Positions 56,193 through 64,000 of a stretch of DNA of 64,000 nucleotides are shown here, in pieces. The notes beneath the pieces are model-generated. The model was not told the DNA's origin. It ran no database searches and saw nothing but the letters and a program-made list of their open reading frames with translations. Source of the DNA: Methylolobus aquaticus (GTDB taxonomy: Bacteria; Pseudomonadota; Gammaproteobacteria; Methylococcales; Methylococcaceae); the NCBI GenBank assembly GCA_004168015.1, contig SEYW01000004.1, positions 181,958 to 245,957 on the forward strand, written 5' to 3'. Every line of letters begins with the position of its first letter. Position 1 is the first letter of the stretch. The position numbers were made by a program, and so were the translations under genes.

Positions 56193-56848
56193 TGGCCCGC
56201 CACAAGGGAGCGTGGGCGCCTGTTCGGGCAGTCGCAGTGGTTTGGATCTTGCTGCTGTCCTGCAGTTTGGTCTACGCCTCGGTACCGCTGCCGCCGCGAA
56301 TCGGACCGGACGGGAAGAAGGCCGACATGTTCGGGTGTATGCAGAGCAACGACTATTACGTCGTGAATTTTGCCGCTTACCAGGTGGATCCTCAGAGCCC
56401 CCCGAACGACCGCAGACCGCCGGTGGCTTATTGTCTGGAGATTCCGCGTGCCGGTTCGACGCGTGTGACGCTCGATTTGTTGGACCGGGACGTGCGGCGC
56501 AAGTCCGTCGCGCTCACGATTCTGGACGGCGCGGGGAAGCGCGTGCTGAGCATGCCGATGGGTGAGGCCAGGTCCGGCGTCGTCAGCGCCGACGTCGACT
56601 TTCCGGGTCCCGGGTTCTACGACCTCGTGCTCTATGTCGACGACACGGATCTGCGGATTCCGCCGGATGTCGGTGCGTTGCATATGCCGTTGCGGGTTGC
56701 GCTGCCGACTCCGCTGCCGAAGGCGTCCCTCGGGCAGTGGGCGACGGTCGTTCTGGTCATCGGCGCGCTGGTTTTCGGCTTGGGCCTGTTGCTGCCCCGC
56801 GCGCTGAAGTCGCGGCCCCCGAATGCAAAGGAAGTCCTCGAGAACTGA
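56192..56848 (+). CDS. Membrane-anchored periplasmic protein with DLLDRDVR motif (copy B)
   Basis: A 218-residue paralogue of the protein at 24155. Signal sequence, then FGCMQSNDYYVVNFAAY and AYCLEIPRAGSTRVTLDLLDR, a beta-rich part with VDFPGPGFYDLVLYV, and one C-terminal helix (ATVVLVIGALVFGLGLLL) with a basic tail. The two Cys segments and the central motif line up between copies with one conserved spacing around YC. The anchor places the domain on the periplasmic face of the inner membrane. It follows the CopC-like gene without a gap, so the pair is probably a functional unit. No family name known to me. Confidence 0.8.
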   Translation: MARHKGAWAPVRAVAVVWILLLSCSLVYASVPLPPRIGPDGKKADMFGCMQSNDYYVVNFAAYQVDPQSPPNDRRPPVAYCLEIPRAGSTRVTLDLLDRDVRRKSVALTILDGAGKRVLSMPMGEARSGVVSADVDFPGPGFYDLVLYVDDTDLRIPPDVGALHMPLRVALPTPLPKASLGQWATVVLVIGALVFGLGLLLPRALKSRPPNAKEVLEN

Positions 56849-56914
56849 CATGGAGCTTGGGCGGTGCGAGTCGAGAACCCGGCCAATCGGGAAATCGTGA
56901 TATTCGGTGGCGCA

Positions 56915-57337
56915 ATGCGGTGGTCGCGTCGTGTCTGCGCGTGGGGGCTGGTGCTGCTGTGGGCCGTCGGCCCGGTCGAGGCCGGTACACGCGATGCGAC
57001 CATAGCAACGTATCTGGGCTCGGCGATCACTTCTGTGCACGACGCACGGAATGCGGCGCTGGCAGGAAATAGTGCCGCGTGCAAGGACGCGGTCAAGCGC
57101 GCCAAGCAGGCGATGAAGGAGGTTTCCGGCACCGTTGCGGATATGCCGGTGCGCCAGGACACGCTGGGTAAGCCGATGCAGGAATCCTTGCGTTCGCTGC
57201 AGGATACCAACGCGGTGTGCGCGCCGGAGAATCAGGGAGCGGCCGTGGCGACCCTGAGCCGAGTGGCCGAGCGCTTGCAGGAATTTACACCTCAGCCAAA
57301 GAACCGCCCAGGGTCCGACTCGCGCATCGCTGAATGA
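56915..57337 (+). CDS. Small exported helical protein
   Basis: A 140-residue protein with a clear signal peptide (MRWSRRVCAWGLVLLWAVG, cleavage near VEAG) and an Ala-rich helical mature part. ITSVHDARNAALAGNSAACK and the helix DAVKRAKQAMKEV recall the two-cysteine domain at 54250, with two cysteines in the mature part (SAACKD, NAVCAP) at different spacing. A distant relation is possible, not certain. ATG 56915 is preferred because it begins the signal peptide; a GTG at 56864 is in frame. Last plus-strand gene before the convergent cytochrome gene. Confidence 0.7.
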   Translation: MRWSRRVCAWGLVLLWAVGPVEAGTRDATIATYLGSAITSVHDARNAALAGNSAACKDAVKRAKQAMKEVSGTVADMPVRQDTLGKPMQESLRSLQDTNAVCAPENQGAAVATLSRVAERLQEFTPQPKNRPGSDSRIAE

Positions 57338-57454
57338 GCGTCGCCGCCCAGAGGCATTCCATGCAGCGGTTGATTCAGTCGATACCTCGCGGTACACCGA
57401 GCCGCTTTCCGTTCAACCGGACTCTTCCCAATACCTCGGGCAGAATCGCGCCAC

Positions 57455-57934
57455 TCATCGAGCGGCTCGGAAATCCTGGTTAGTGAAGGGATTGGTTGAC
57501 GGCCGCACGACGCGCAGAAAACCAAACTTGGATGCCTCGTGGCACGCGTTGCAGGATGCGGTCAGCGCGTCATAGCGCTGCACAAACGCATCCTTGTCGC
57601 CGGCCTTGACGGCCAGTTCAATCGCGTCGAGCGGACCGTCCATCATGTCAGCCGTCAGGCGCGGCACGGAACCCGGCACCGTCTTGTGTGTGGGATGATA
57701 TTTGCCCACGTCCTCCAAGCCCTCGCGTAGTTCGTCGATTTCGTAGGCCGTCAATGGCCAGTTGCCGGCCTGTCCCGCAAACCACAGTTTGGCGTGACGT
57801 GCACCGATCGACGCCATGATCTCCCCGAAACCGGGACCGGCCGGCTCTTTCTGAACGTTCCGGAACGAACAGGCGACGAGGCCGAGTGCAACCAATCCGG
57901 CTGCGGTTGCGCGGCGATGGGCAGGAGTGTTCAT
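57455..57934 (-). CDS. c-type cytochrome-like lipoprotein
   Basis: A 159-residue lipoprotein: lipobox LVAC at about residue 22, then a helical domain (IGARHAKLWFAGQAGNWPLT, ELREGLEDVGKYHPTHK) and a single haem-binding motif CNACH near residue 131 of the precursor followed by EASKFGFLRV. A C-terminal CxxCH after a helical bundle resembles class II (c') cytochromes. It is divergent from the TonB receptor, and convergent with the exported helical gene. AAGGA precedes ATG 57934. It might supply or sense electrons during metal uptake (inference), or be unrelated. Confidence 0.8.
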   Translation of the reverse strand: MNTPAHRRATAAGLVALGLVACSFRNVQKEPAGPGFGEIMASIGARHAKLWFAGQAGNWPLTAYEIDELREGLEDVGKYHPTHKTVPGSVPRLTADMMDGPLDAIELAVKAGDKDAFVQRYDALTASCNACHEASKFGFLRVVRPSTNPFTNQDFRAAR

Positions 57935-58687
57935 CAGGCGTTGTCCTTGCAGTGTAGGCTGCGGTTACCAGTTAGGACAGGTCTATCCCTACCCAGTATT
58001 TTACCTGGGTTGGATTGCATCTGCCCAGGTAAATACCCGCGCTGATTATTCATGGCCGAGGGATTTTCATGAAACGACGACCCTCTGTCTGAGGTGCGGC
58101 GAAGAGGATTTTTCAATCTGTCCATGAGGCGATTGACATTTGAAAATATCGCAACACGCATGCAGCATGCTTTGAGGGGTTCTTATTGGGTGTCAAACAC
58201 TTGCCAGCGGCATGCCATAACCGGAATTCGTAAAATTTTCACGGTTCAGGTGAGCGTAAAGAGACCGGGCCCTGTGTGTGGTGGTCGCGGCGAAGAAGAG
58301 GAGCGTCAGGTGACAAGAAAACCCTCGAATAAGGGAACTGCAATGTCATATTTCTGTCATAATTTTGGATGTCGTCTCGGAGACTTGAAAGCGCTTGATG
58401 GCAAGTTTCTGGCAGCGCACCGAACCAGGATGCGGGGTGTGATAGCGCCTCAAAAAAACAATCCGGTTCTCCGTTACAAGGGCGGAAGAGGTTATCGCAA
58501 GTGCCGGTGGGAGGTGGCATGTCCGCGCCCTCATTATCGACCTAACGCTTGGAGAACCTTGATGGCTGGCGGATTCACTCCGACACAAAATCCTGCTTGT
58601 CATTCTATTTCCGATGAACTAGAAAAGTCCCTGTCGTCCGCTCGTGGCGCTACCCATCCTGGCTCACGGCTGTCGTGGGGCCTGGAC
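57935..58687. other. Long divergent regulatory region upstream of the TonB receptor
   Basis: About 750 bases, relatively AT-rich. It contains an inverted repeat (58000-58033) and a TTGACA at 58133-58138 without a good -10 partner. The receptor frame is open through much of it, but no signal peptide precedes residue M at 58688, so I treat it as non-coding. I found no cobalamin-riboswitch B12 box. Confidence 0.4.
58000..58033. promoter_or_regulatory. Inverted repeat in the cytochrome/TonB receptor intergenic region
   Basis: TTTACCTGGG (58000-58009) and CCCAGGTAAA (58024-58033) are exact complements with a 14-base spacer. No T-run follows on either strand, so a protein-binding operator is more likely than a terminator. 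It lies 66-100 bases from the cytochrome start codon and over 650 from the receptor. Confidence 0.45.
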
Positions 58688-61252
58688 ATGCCAAGGCGCG
58701 ACCCCAACCCGTTGTGCCTTCAACAACGCTGCAAGGCAATATCTGATCCCGCGCTCCTGATTCTGGTGGCGTGGTTCGCGCGGCAAGGCGATGCCGCCGA
58801 GCGATCCCCGAATCCCCCGCTCAATCTGTTGCAGGTACGTGACGCTTGCGTGGCCGGGGCCCTCGCCACGAAGCAAGGGGACATGGCGGCCGCTCTGAAG
58901 CAAGCCGAACTGGGACGGGATCTGGCTCGGGCTTCCCTGAATGCGGCATCGAGTGATGTGCTGCGGCGCAGCGCTGGGGCGTTGGACAAGGCGGCCCAAG
59001 CGATAGGGTCCAGATCCGGTTCCGACGCTGAGAGGGCGTTTCGAGTCTGTCGGGCGACGCTTGATCCCGAGGTTGCTTTTTACGAAAAGACGCTCGGGGC
59101 GGGCGCCTTTGAGACCAAGGATGACGCGCGGCAATTGATGTCCGATATTCCCCCGGTCGAGGTCAGCGCAAGTCCATCGGGAGGCGCCCTCTCTGGATCG
59201 GGTATGGTGATTGATGAGGAAACACTTTTTAAGAGCCATGTCTTCACCGCTAATGAGGCGCTTAGAAAGGTCCCTGGAGTCAATGTAAGGGATGAGGACG
59301 GCTTCGGTATCAGGCCGAATATCGGAATACGTGGAACTAATCCGTTCAGGTCGACAAAAATCCTGTTTCTCGAGGACGGTCTCCTATTCAACTTCGCCCC
59401 GTACGGCGACAATGACATGTACTATACGCCACCGATTGATCGGTTCGTTGGTGTCGAGGTCATGAAGGGTGCGGACTTGACGAAATATGGCCCCCAGACT
59501 ATCGCCGGCGCCATCAATTATATTACGGCTGATCCGCCAAAGGACTTTGGTGGTTTTCTGTCGTTCACTGGTGGCAACCGGGATTACCTCAATGGTCATG
59601 TAAGGGTCGGCGGGACGGTGGACAAATTTGGCGGCCTTGTTGAGTATCTCAGAAAGGAAGGTAATGGTGCGCGTGACAATAGTTATGTCGCCCTGAACGA
59701 TGTCTATCTGAAGGGCGTTGTCGATATCAATGAAGACAACAAATTTACTTGGCGTGGTGATTATTACGACGAGAACTCGCAGTCGACATTCGGTATTACG
59801 GAGGCTGAGCTCCGCAATTTCGGGTGGCGGTACAATCCATTCAAAAACGACGAGTTCAGTACCTCTCGCTGGTCGACGACGGCCACGCATCAATATCGCT
59901 ATAATTCGGATGTAATACTGTCGACGAGCTTTTATTGGTCGCAGTTTTCACGCGACTGGTGGCGTCAGATGAACCAGCAGCCTACCGATACGCAGTGCGG
60001 CCTGGATTTCCGCGAAGCCCGATTGGATGGGCGGCCGATCGACGTCGATTCCTGCAACTTCACCCGGGGGCGCATGCGGCAGTACTACGCCTGGGGTGTC
60101 GAGCCACGCTTGCGTGTCAATCATGGCCTGTTCGGGCTGTCCAATGAAATGGATGTTGGCTTCCGGGCGCATTTCGAGGCTCAGCATCGGTTGACCGAGG
60201 ACGGCAACGCGGCGCGCGCGCGAAGCGGTGTCAGAATCGAGAACAACGATCGCTTCGCCGATGCCTACGCGGCATTTTTTCAGAATCGATTCATCGTGGG
60301 CGACTGGTCGGCGACGCCGGGCGTACGGGTTGAATCGGTCAATTACACCCGGAGGAACAAACTTCCCGGGCAGGGGGCGGAAGGGGAGAGTTCGCTGACC
60401 CAGCCATTACCCTCGTTTGCGATGACCTACAGCCCGGTCGATGAGGCCGATCTCTTTTTCGGGGTGCATCGGGGGTTTGCGCCGCCCCGCGTGGAGGACA
60501 GCGTCTACAACAATGGGACCAGCGTGGAGATTGGGCCGGAGCTGAGTTGGAACTGTGAGGTGGGTGTGCGGGCATGGCCGTACAACGGGGTACAGGCGGA
60601 CCTAACCCTATTCCACAATCATTTCCAGAGCCTCACGTCGGTCGGTACGATCGGCGGGAACGACACGCCGGTCGCTCAGGGCGAGGCCCTGTTTCAGGGA
60701 TTGGAGTTCGGCAATCGGACGGACTTCGCGCAGATTTTGGACTGGACGCACAACCCGTATCTGCAGGTCGCGTATACCTGGTTGCCGACGGCCGAGCAGA
60801 CATCGGCGTTTGCCTGCGCCCCGCTGTCGGACGGCTCGATTTCGAGAAACTGTCCCAATGGGGTCGTGGTCGGGTCCAGGCCTGGCAATCGCCTGCCCTA
60901 CGCCCCCGAGCATCTGCTGACGGCGACGGTGGGCTACTCGCATCCGAGCGGCGCCGATGTCCGGCTCGAAGCCGTTTTCACTGCGGACCAGTATGGGGAT
61001 TTCATGAACCTGAAACGCGGTACCGACCATCCCAACGGCCCGGACAGCGTCGAGGCCAGGTCCGGGCAGTATGGCCAGATCGACGCCAACTGGATCCTCA
61101 ATTTTGCTGCGACTTACCTGATTCGCAAGGACTTGACGCTCTACGCTACGGCCAAGAACCTGCTCGATCAGGAATACATCGTGGACCGGGTCCGCGGGAT
61201 ACTGCCAGGGGCACCGCGCTTGCTGCAAGCGGGGTTCCGCTACGATCTCTAA
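58688..61252 (+). CDS. TonB-dependent receptor with N-terminal two-cysteine helical domain
   Basis: An 854-residue outer-membrane receptor. A signal sequence (PALLILVAWFARQGDA) leads into a helical domain (about residues 45-138) with C54 (VRDACVAG) and C121 (FRVCRATL), homologous to the protein at 54250. A TonB-box-like PPVEVSAS (155-162) follows, then the plug (NEALRKVPGVNVRDEDGFGI, NIGIRGTNPFRSTKILFLED, GVEVMKGADLTKYGPQTIAG) and a ~600-residue beta-barrel ending RLLQAGFRYDL. The extra domain sits where FecA-type receptors carry an STN signalling domain. The frame is open upstream to 58094, but only ATG 58688 is followed by a signal peptide. Ligand unknown; metal complex likely from the neighbourhood. 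Confidence 0.9.
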   Translation: MPRRDPNPLCLQQRCKAISDPALLILVAWFARQGDAAERSPNPPLNLLQVRDACVAGALATKQGDMAAALKQAELGRDLARASLNAASSDVLRRSAGALDKAAQAIGSRSGSDAERAFRVCRATLDPEVAFYEKTLGAGAFETKDDARQLMSDIPPVEVSASPSGGALSGSGMVIDEETLFKSHVFTANEALRKVPGVNVRDEDGFGIRPNIGIRGTNPFRSTKILFLEDGLLFNFAPYGDNDMYYTPPIDRFVGVEVMKGADLTKYGPQTIAGAINYITADPPKDFGGFLSFTGGNRDYLNGHVRVGGTVDKFGGLVEYLRKEGNGARDNSYVALNDVYLKGVVDINEDNKFTWRGDYYDENSQSTFGITEAELRNFGWRYNPFKNDEFSTSRWSTTATHQYRYNSDVILSTSFYWSQFSRDWWRQMNQQPTDTQCGLDFREARLDGRPIDVDSCNFTRGRMRQYYAWGVEPRLRVNHGLFGLSNEMDVGFRAHFEAQHRLTEDGNAARARSGVRIENNDRFADAYAAFFQNRFIVGDWSATPGVRVESVNYTRRNKLPGQGAEGESSLTQPLPSFAMTYSPVDEADLFFGVHRGFAPPRVEDSVYNNGTSVEIGPELSWNCEVGVRAWPYNGVQADLTLFHNHFQSLTSVGTIGGNDTPVAQGEALFQGLEFGNRTDFAQILDWTHNPYLQVAYTWLPTAEQTSAFACAPLSDGSISRNCPNGVVVGSRPGNRLPYAPEHLLTATVGYSHPSGADVRLEAVFTADQYGDFMNLKRGTDHPNGPDSVEARSGQYGQIDANWILNFAATYLIRKDLTLYATAKNLLDQEYIVDRVRGILPGAPRLLQAGFRYDL

Positions 61253-61916
61253 AAAGGAGCACGCGGCCGCAGCGATGATTGATCGGCTTTTTTCCCAACG
61301 GCTTGTGTCGTCGCTGTCGCCGTCGAAGGCCACCATCGTTCTGGGGGATTCGAGATAATAACGTGCCGCCGGATTCCGTCGCCCGCTGCCTTGGGGCGCG
61401 ATGTCCGGCACACTCTCGCGACTCCACTTCCTTCCAAGAGGCTAGTCAGGCTATCGGCATCGGCTTCGCGCGCGGCCCTGGTCCTGCTATTCGTTCCGGT
61501 GACATCGAAGGGCAGTGGCCTTCTGTGTCGTGGCCATTGAGCTGACTGCAGTCCATCGTACGAAAGCGAAGCTTTTGTTCCTCATAGGGTCCTGCGTACA
61601 TTGGCGGACTGTCTCTTGTTCTGCAATGAACCGGCGGGCCTGATCCGTTAGTGCCGTGGCAAAGCCCAGACATCACTGGCCGTGGGGCATCTTCTGCGTG
61701 GCCCCGACGCGGAGCCGATTTCGCGCGATGCACGCTCGGCACGACGCTGGCTGCTCCGAGCATGCCGGTGCCCATGGCCTATCTTTCCGGACATCGGTTT
61801 TTCACTTCTCCCGCTAGCCCTGCATTTACTGCATCGTGATCACCCGGGTCGGCTGTTCGGTCGCTCGACCTGGTCTTCATCCGCGGAAGGGCGGGCAAGG
61901 GAGAACGGAGGTTGCC
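61253..61916. other. Gene-free region
   Basis: About 660 bases between the receptor and the metallophosphatase gene. Short open frames on both strands lack ribosome-binding sites. No clear terminator or repeat was seen. Confidence 0.35.
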
Positions 61917-64000
61917 ATGTCTTCATTCAGATCCGACAGTTGCGCCCTGGCTGGCGTGCTGGCACTCGTATCGTGCCTGTCCGCGGCAAATGCCGAGGAG
62001 CCGCTGATCTTCGTCAGCATGCCGGACACGGCCATGTCCGACTGGTTCTTGGAAGAAGAGTTGCCCGCTGACGTCAGCCGACCGGCAGACCAGATTTTCG
62101 GCAGTGTCGCCGCGCTCGCTCCGGCTTTCGTATTGATGGACGGTGATCTCGGGGCGCAGCACTGGTGGAAGCCGGAGTTCCAGGCATGCGCCCCTGAAGC
62201 CGATCTGCAGGGTGTCGTATCGGCTTGCGCCGATCAAGCCTGGGGCGGACTGAGCGCGTATCTGTCGGCCATGGGGCTCTCGAATCTGCATGTTGCCGTG
62301 GGGGATCATGAGATCGGCGGTAATGACTGGCCGCTCGGCTCTCATTCCGACGCGGTGCCGTTCTTCAAGGAGGCTTTTGGCAAGCACTTTACGCGGAAGC
62401 CGGACGGTGGTCCGCGGTACGATGGCGAGATCGGTGGTGTGCCCATGCGTCCGGTAGGTACCCCCTACGAGTACACGTCGCATGCGTTCCAGGCCGGCAA
62501 CCTGTTGGTCGTGTCGGTTGACGAATACCAGCAAATCGATCCGGTACAGGTTCTCGGTCCGCGCGGTACGGTGCTGATTTCCGTGAATGCGGCCGATGGC
62601 CACCTGCAATGGCTGGATGCCTTGCTGGGCGCCGCTCGCCTGGATCCCGGTATCCGCCACATCATCGTGCAGGGCCATGTGCCGGTCATCTCTCCGGTCA
62701 GGGCGTTCGCGTCGAGCATGAATTTCATGGATGAATACGATGACTCTGCATTCTGGCAGGTCTTGCGGAAACACAGTGTGGATCTTTACTTTGCAGGTGA
62801 CAGTCATCAGACGACGGTCACCAGGGACAGTGCCTCGAATCTCCTTCAGGTCGTTCATGGTGGTGGATTTCGGGGGAACATGGGATTTCTGGTCGGTCGT
62901 GTCTACGGCGACCGGATCGAACTGGAACAGCGCTGTCGCCGGGTAGGCCATGACGGCAGCGTGTCGTTTGCCCCGGAAAGCACACTGCTTCTGGACAAGT
63001 CGTCGGGAACATTGCAGTACAACTTCACCGGCGAAGCCCTGAAGCCTGTCGATCCTTCCGGGTTGCAGGTGCACTACTCATTCGACCAGGATGCGGCAGA
63101 TCTCGCCCGGAACAGTGGTGGGTTCGGTCATCGCTACGACAGCAAGAAGGTGAACGTAAAGCGCATCGCTGCCGGCAAACTCGGTGCGGCCGTCTACTTT
63201 CGGCATCGTGATCGAAGCCGATTGCTCAGCGCCGGGATCACGCCGGTCGCGGGTGATCGTGCCCGAACGGTCGCGATGTGGATCAAGAAGCCTTCCAACC
63301 GCCCCGGGTATCTCTATCCCTCGGGTCAGTTCTGGAAAAACGACTATGGGCTGTTTCGGCTTTTCGTTGGGGGCGGCCAACTGGGTTTGGAAGTCGGGGT
63401 CGGGAAGCGAGTGATGGCTGCGCAGGGCGAGGTGCAGGTCAATGACGGTATGTGGCATCACGTGGCCGTGACGTTTCCGGGCAGGGGAGCCGCTTTGGAT
63501 GATGTGCGCTTCTACATCGATGGCGTGGCCTATCTGCCGGAAGGCGAGAATCCTCAGACCATCTTCACGGAGGCGGAGGTCAACTCGATGATGGTCGGGG
63601 GTACGCCGAGTCCCCGAATGGTGCCTGGCTGGACGGGCGGAATCGACGACTTCGCAATCTGGTCATCGGCACACACGGCACCGATGGTCGCAGCGATGGT
63701 CAGTTGCGCGAATCGATTGGGCTATGACGCCGGTGAAATGGAGAGCCTGTTCAGGCTTTATCGGGACGGACAAGGGCAAGCGGTAGTCAGGGACATCACC
63801 TGGGAATACGATGCGGCCGTGGGCGGGGAAGCGGGTGTTTGTGCTCAGGACGGAGATTCGGGCCGTCTTACGCTCGCGCTGGATGGCGAAGGCCGCGGTG
63901 TAGCCGTCCGTGTCGCCGATGACCCCACGGATCCCACGGATCCCACGGATCCCACGGATCCCACGGATCCCACGGATCCCACGGATCCCACGGATCCCAC
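61917..64000 (+). CDS. Exported metallophosphatase-LamG protein (3' end outside the window)
   Basis: Starts at ATG 61917 with GGAGG six bases upstream and runs open to the window end (694 codons). Signal peptide (LAGVLALVSCLSAANA), then a calcineurin-like metallophosphatase fold: VLMDGDLGAQHWW, NLHVAVGDHEIGGNDW (GDHE for GNHE), IIVQGHVPVIS and YFAGDSHQTT. Near residues 380-550 a LamG/concanavalin jellyroll (VHYSFDQDAADLARNSGG, ARTVAMWIKKP, NDGMWHHVAVTF, FYIDGVAYLPEG). The first D-x-H of the phosphatase set is absent (SMPDT), so activity is uncertain. A (Asp-Pro-Thr)n tract begins at residue 669. Probably a large secreted or surface protein. Confidence 0.85.
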   Translation, partial: MSSFRSDSCALAGVLALVSCLSAANAEEPLIFVSMPDTAMSDWFLEEELPADVSRPADQIFGSVAALAPAFVLMDGDLGAQHWWKPEFQACAPEADLQGVVSACADQAWGGLSAYLSAMGLSNLHVAVGDHEIGGNDWPLGSHSDAVPFFKEAFGKHFTRKPDGGPRYDGEIGGVPMRPVGTPYEYTSHAFQAGNLLVVSVDEYQQIDPVQVLGPRGTVLISVNAADGHLQWLDALLGAARLDPGIRHIIVQGHVPVISPVRAFASSMNFMDEYDDSAFWQVLRKHSVDLYFAGDSHQTTVTRDSASNLLQVVHGGGFRGNMGFLVGRVYGDRIELEQRCRRVGHDGSVSFAPESTLLLDKSSGTLQYNFTGEALKPVDPSGLQVHYSFDQDAADLARNSGGFGHRYDSKKVNVKRIAAGKLGAAVYFRHRDRSRLLSAGITPVAGDRARTVAMWIKKPSNRPGYLYPSGQFWKNDYGLFRLFVGGGQLGLEVGVGKRVMAAQGEVQVNDGMWHHVAVTFPGRGAALDDVRFYIDGVAYLPEGENPQTIFTEAEVNSMMVGGTPSPRMVPGWTGGIDDFAIWSSAHTAPMVAAMVSCANRLGYDAGEMESLFRLYRDGQGQAVVRDITWEYDAAVGGEAGVCAQDGDSGRLTLALDGEGRGVAVRVADDPTDPTDPTDPTDPTDPTDPTDPTDP
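63921..64000 (+). repeat. 9-base tandem repeat encoding Asp-Pro-Thr
   Basis: One variant unit GACCCCACG (63921-63929), then seven exact copies of GATCCCACG (63930-63992) and 8 bases of another at the window end. In frame, each unit encodes D-P-T, a stiff linker. The array may extend beyond the window. Nine-base units keep the frame, so length changes would alter linker length rather than switch the gene off. Confidence 0.95.

Noticed and set aside
58094..58687. Upstream extension of the TonB receptor
   Set aside because: Open by chance in AT-richer DNA; no signal peptide at its start, whereas one begins at 58688.
57935..58687. Cobalamin riboswitch upstream of the TonB receptor
   Set aside because: I looked for a B12-box-like segment and saw none; the leader is simply long.
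61923..63074. 383-codon minus-strand open frame at the end of the window
   Set aside because: Lies opposite the exported metallophosphatase gene, which has a ribosome-binding site, signal peptide and recognisable domains but no stop within the window; the antisense frame has none of these.
63921..64000. Short repeats as a CRISPR array
   Set aside because: Units are 9 bases, directly adjacent, without spacers, and in frame within a gene.

Overview
The window is GC-rich and reads as the chromosome of an aerobic gammaproteobacterium. The evidence is gene order: spoT-ridA-recG after rpoZ; hslVU followed by a DUF971 gene, ubiE, ubiJ and ubiB; mreBCD-mrdA-rodA-dacA-dat-ybeD-mgtE-lipB-lipA; and a divergent gatCAB. 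Ubiquinone genes (ubiE, ubiJ, ubiB), a lipoprotein pathway (lnt) and a TonB-dependent receptor indicate a respiring, double-membraned cell. The many copper-flavoured periplasmic proteins (NlpE-like, CopC) would fit a methanotroph or a purple-sulfur relative, but the sequence alone does not settle the genus. No rRNA, tRNA, transposase, integrase or CRISPR array was seen.

Layout. 1-1.9 kb: the end of a GT4 glycosyltransferase and an NlpE-like protein. 2.1-15.4 kb: mostly minus-strand housekeeping (recG, ridA, spoT, rpoZ, pgk, a thioredoxin-like gene, ubiB/J/E, hslU/V) with one plus-strand peroxiredoxin. 15.7-20 kb: a P-type ATPase followed 3 nt later by a strongly divergent methionine adenosyltransferase. 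20-24 kb: small envelope proteins, gene-poor DNA and lnt. 24.1-27.1 kb (locus A): a minus-strand operon of a four-helix membrane protein, a six-Asp-box beta-propeller with Cys motifs, a CopC protein and a membrane-anchored protein with a DLLDRDVR motif. 27.6-39.9 kb: cell-wall elongation, lipoate and Mg transport genes. 39.9-43.4 kb: gatCAB. 43.6-48.7 kb: a second P-type ATPase, a glutaredoxin-DsbD-like fusion, a DNA-deoxyinosine glycosylase and a tiny lipoprotein. 48.8-61.3 kb (locus B): an unusual metal-type ABC transporter on the minus strand, divergent from a plus-strand set of small exported and membrane proteins, a c-type cytochrome lipoprotein and a TonB receptor. 61.9-64 kb: an exported metallophosphatase-LamG protein that runs off the window inside a (Asp-Pro-Thr)n repeat.

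The most interesting region is locus B together with locus A. Both carry a CopC-like gene followed by an overlapping DLLDRDVR gene, so this two-gene module is duplicated. In locus B the CopC copy has lost the visible copper-ligand histidines. The TonB receptor begins with a helical two-cysteine domain homologous to the stand-alone exported protein that opens the locus; the two cysteines have identical spacing (67 residues apart) in both proteins. The adjacent ABC transporter combines a TroA/ZnuA-type binding protein, in which several classical ligands are replaced but a His-rich loop is kept, with LolD/FtsX-type ATPase and permease subunits. I infer a possible envelope-spanning metal acquisition system: outer-membrane receptor, periplasmic carriers, inner-membrane ABC machine. 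The metal (Cu, Zn, lanthanide or other) cannot be read from the sequence.
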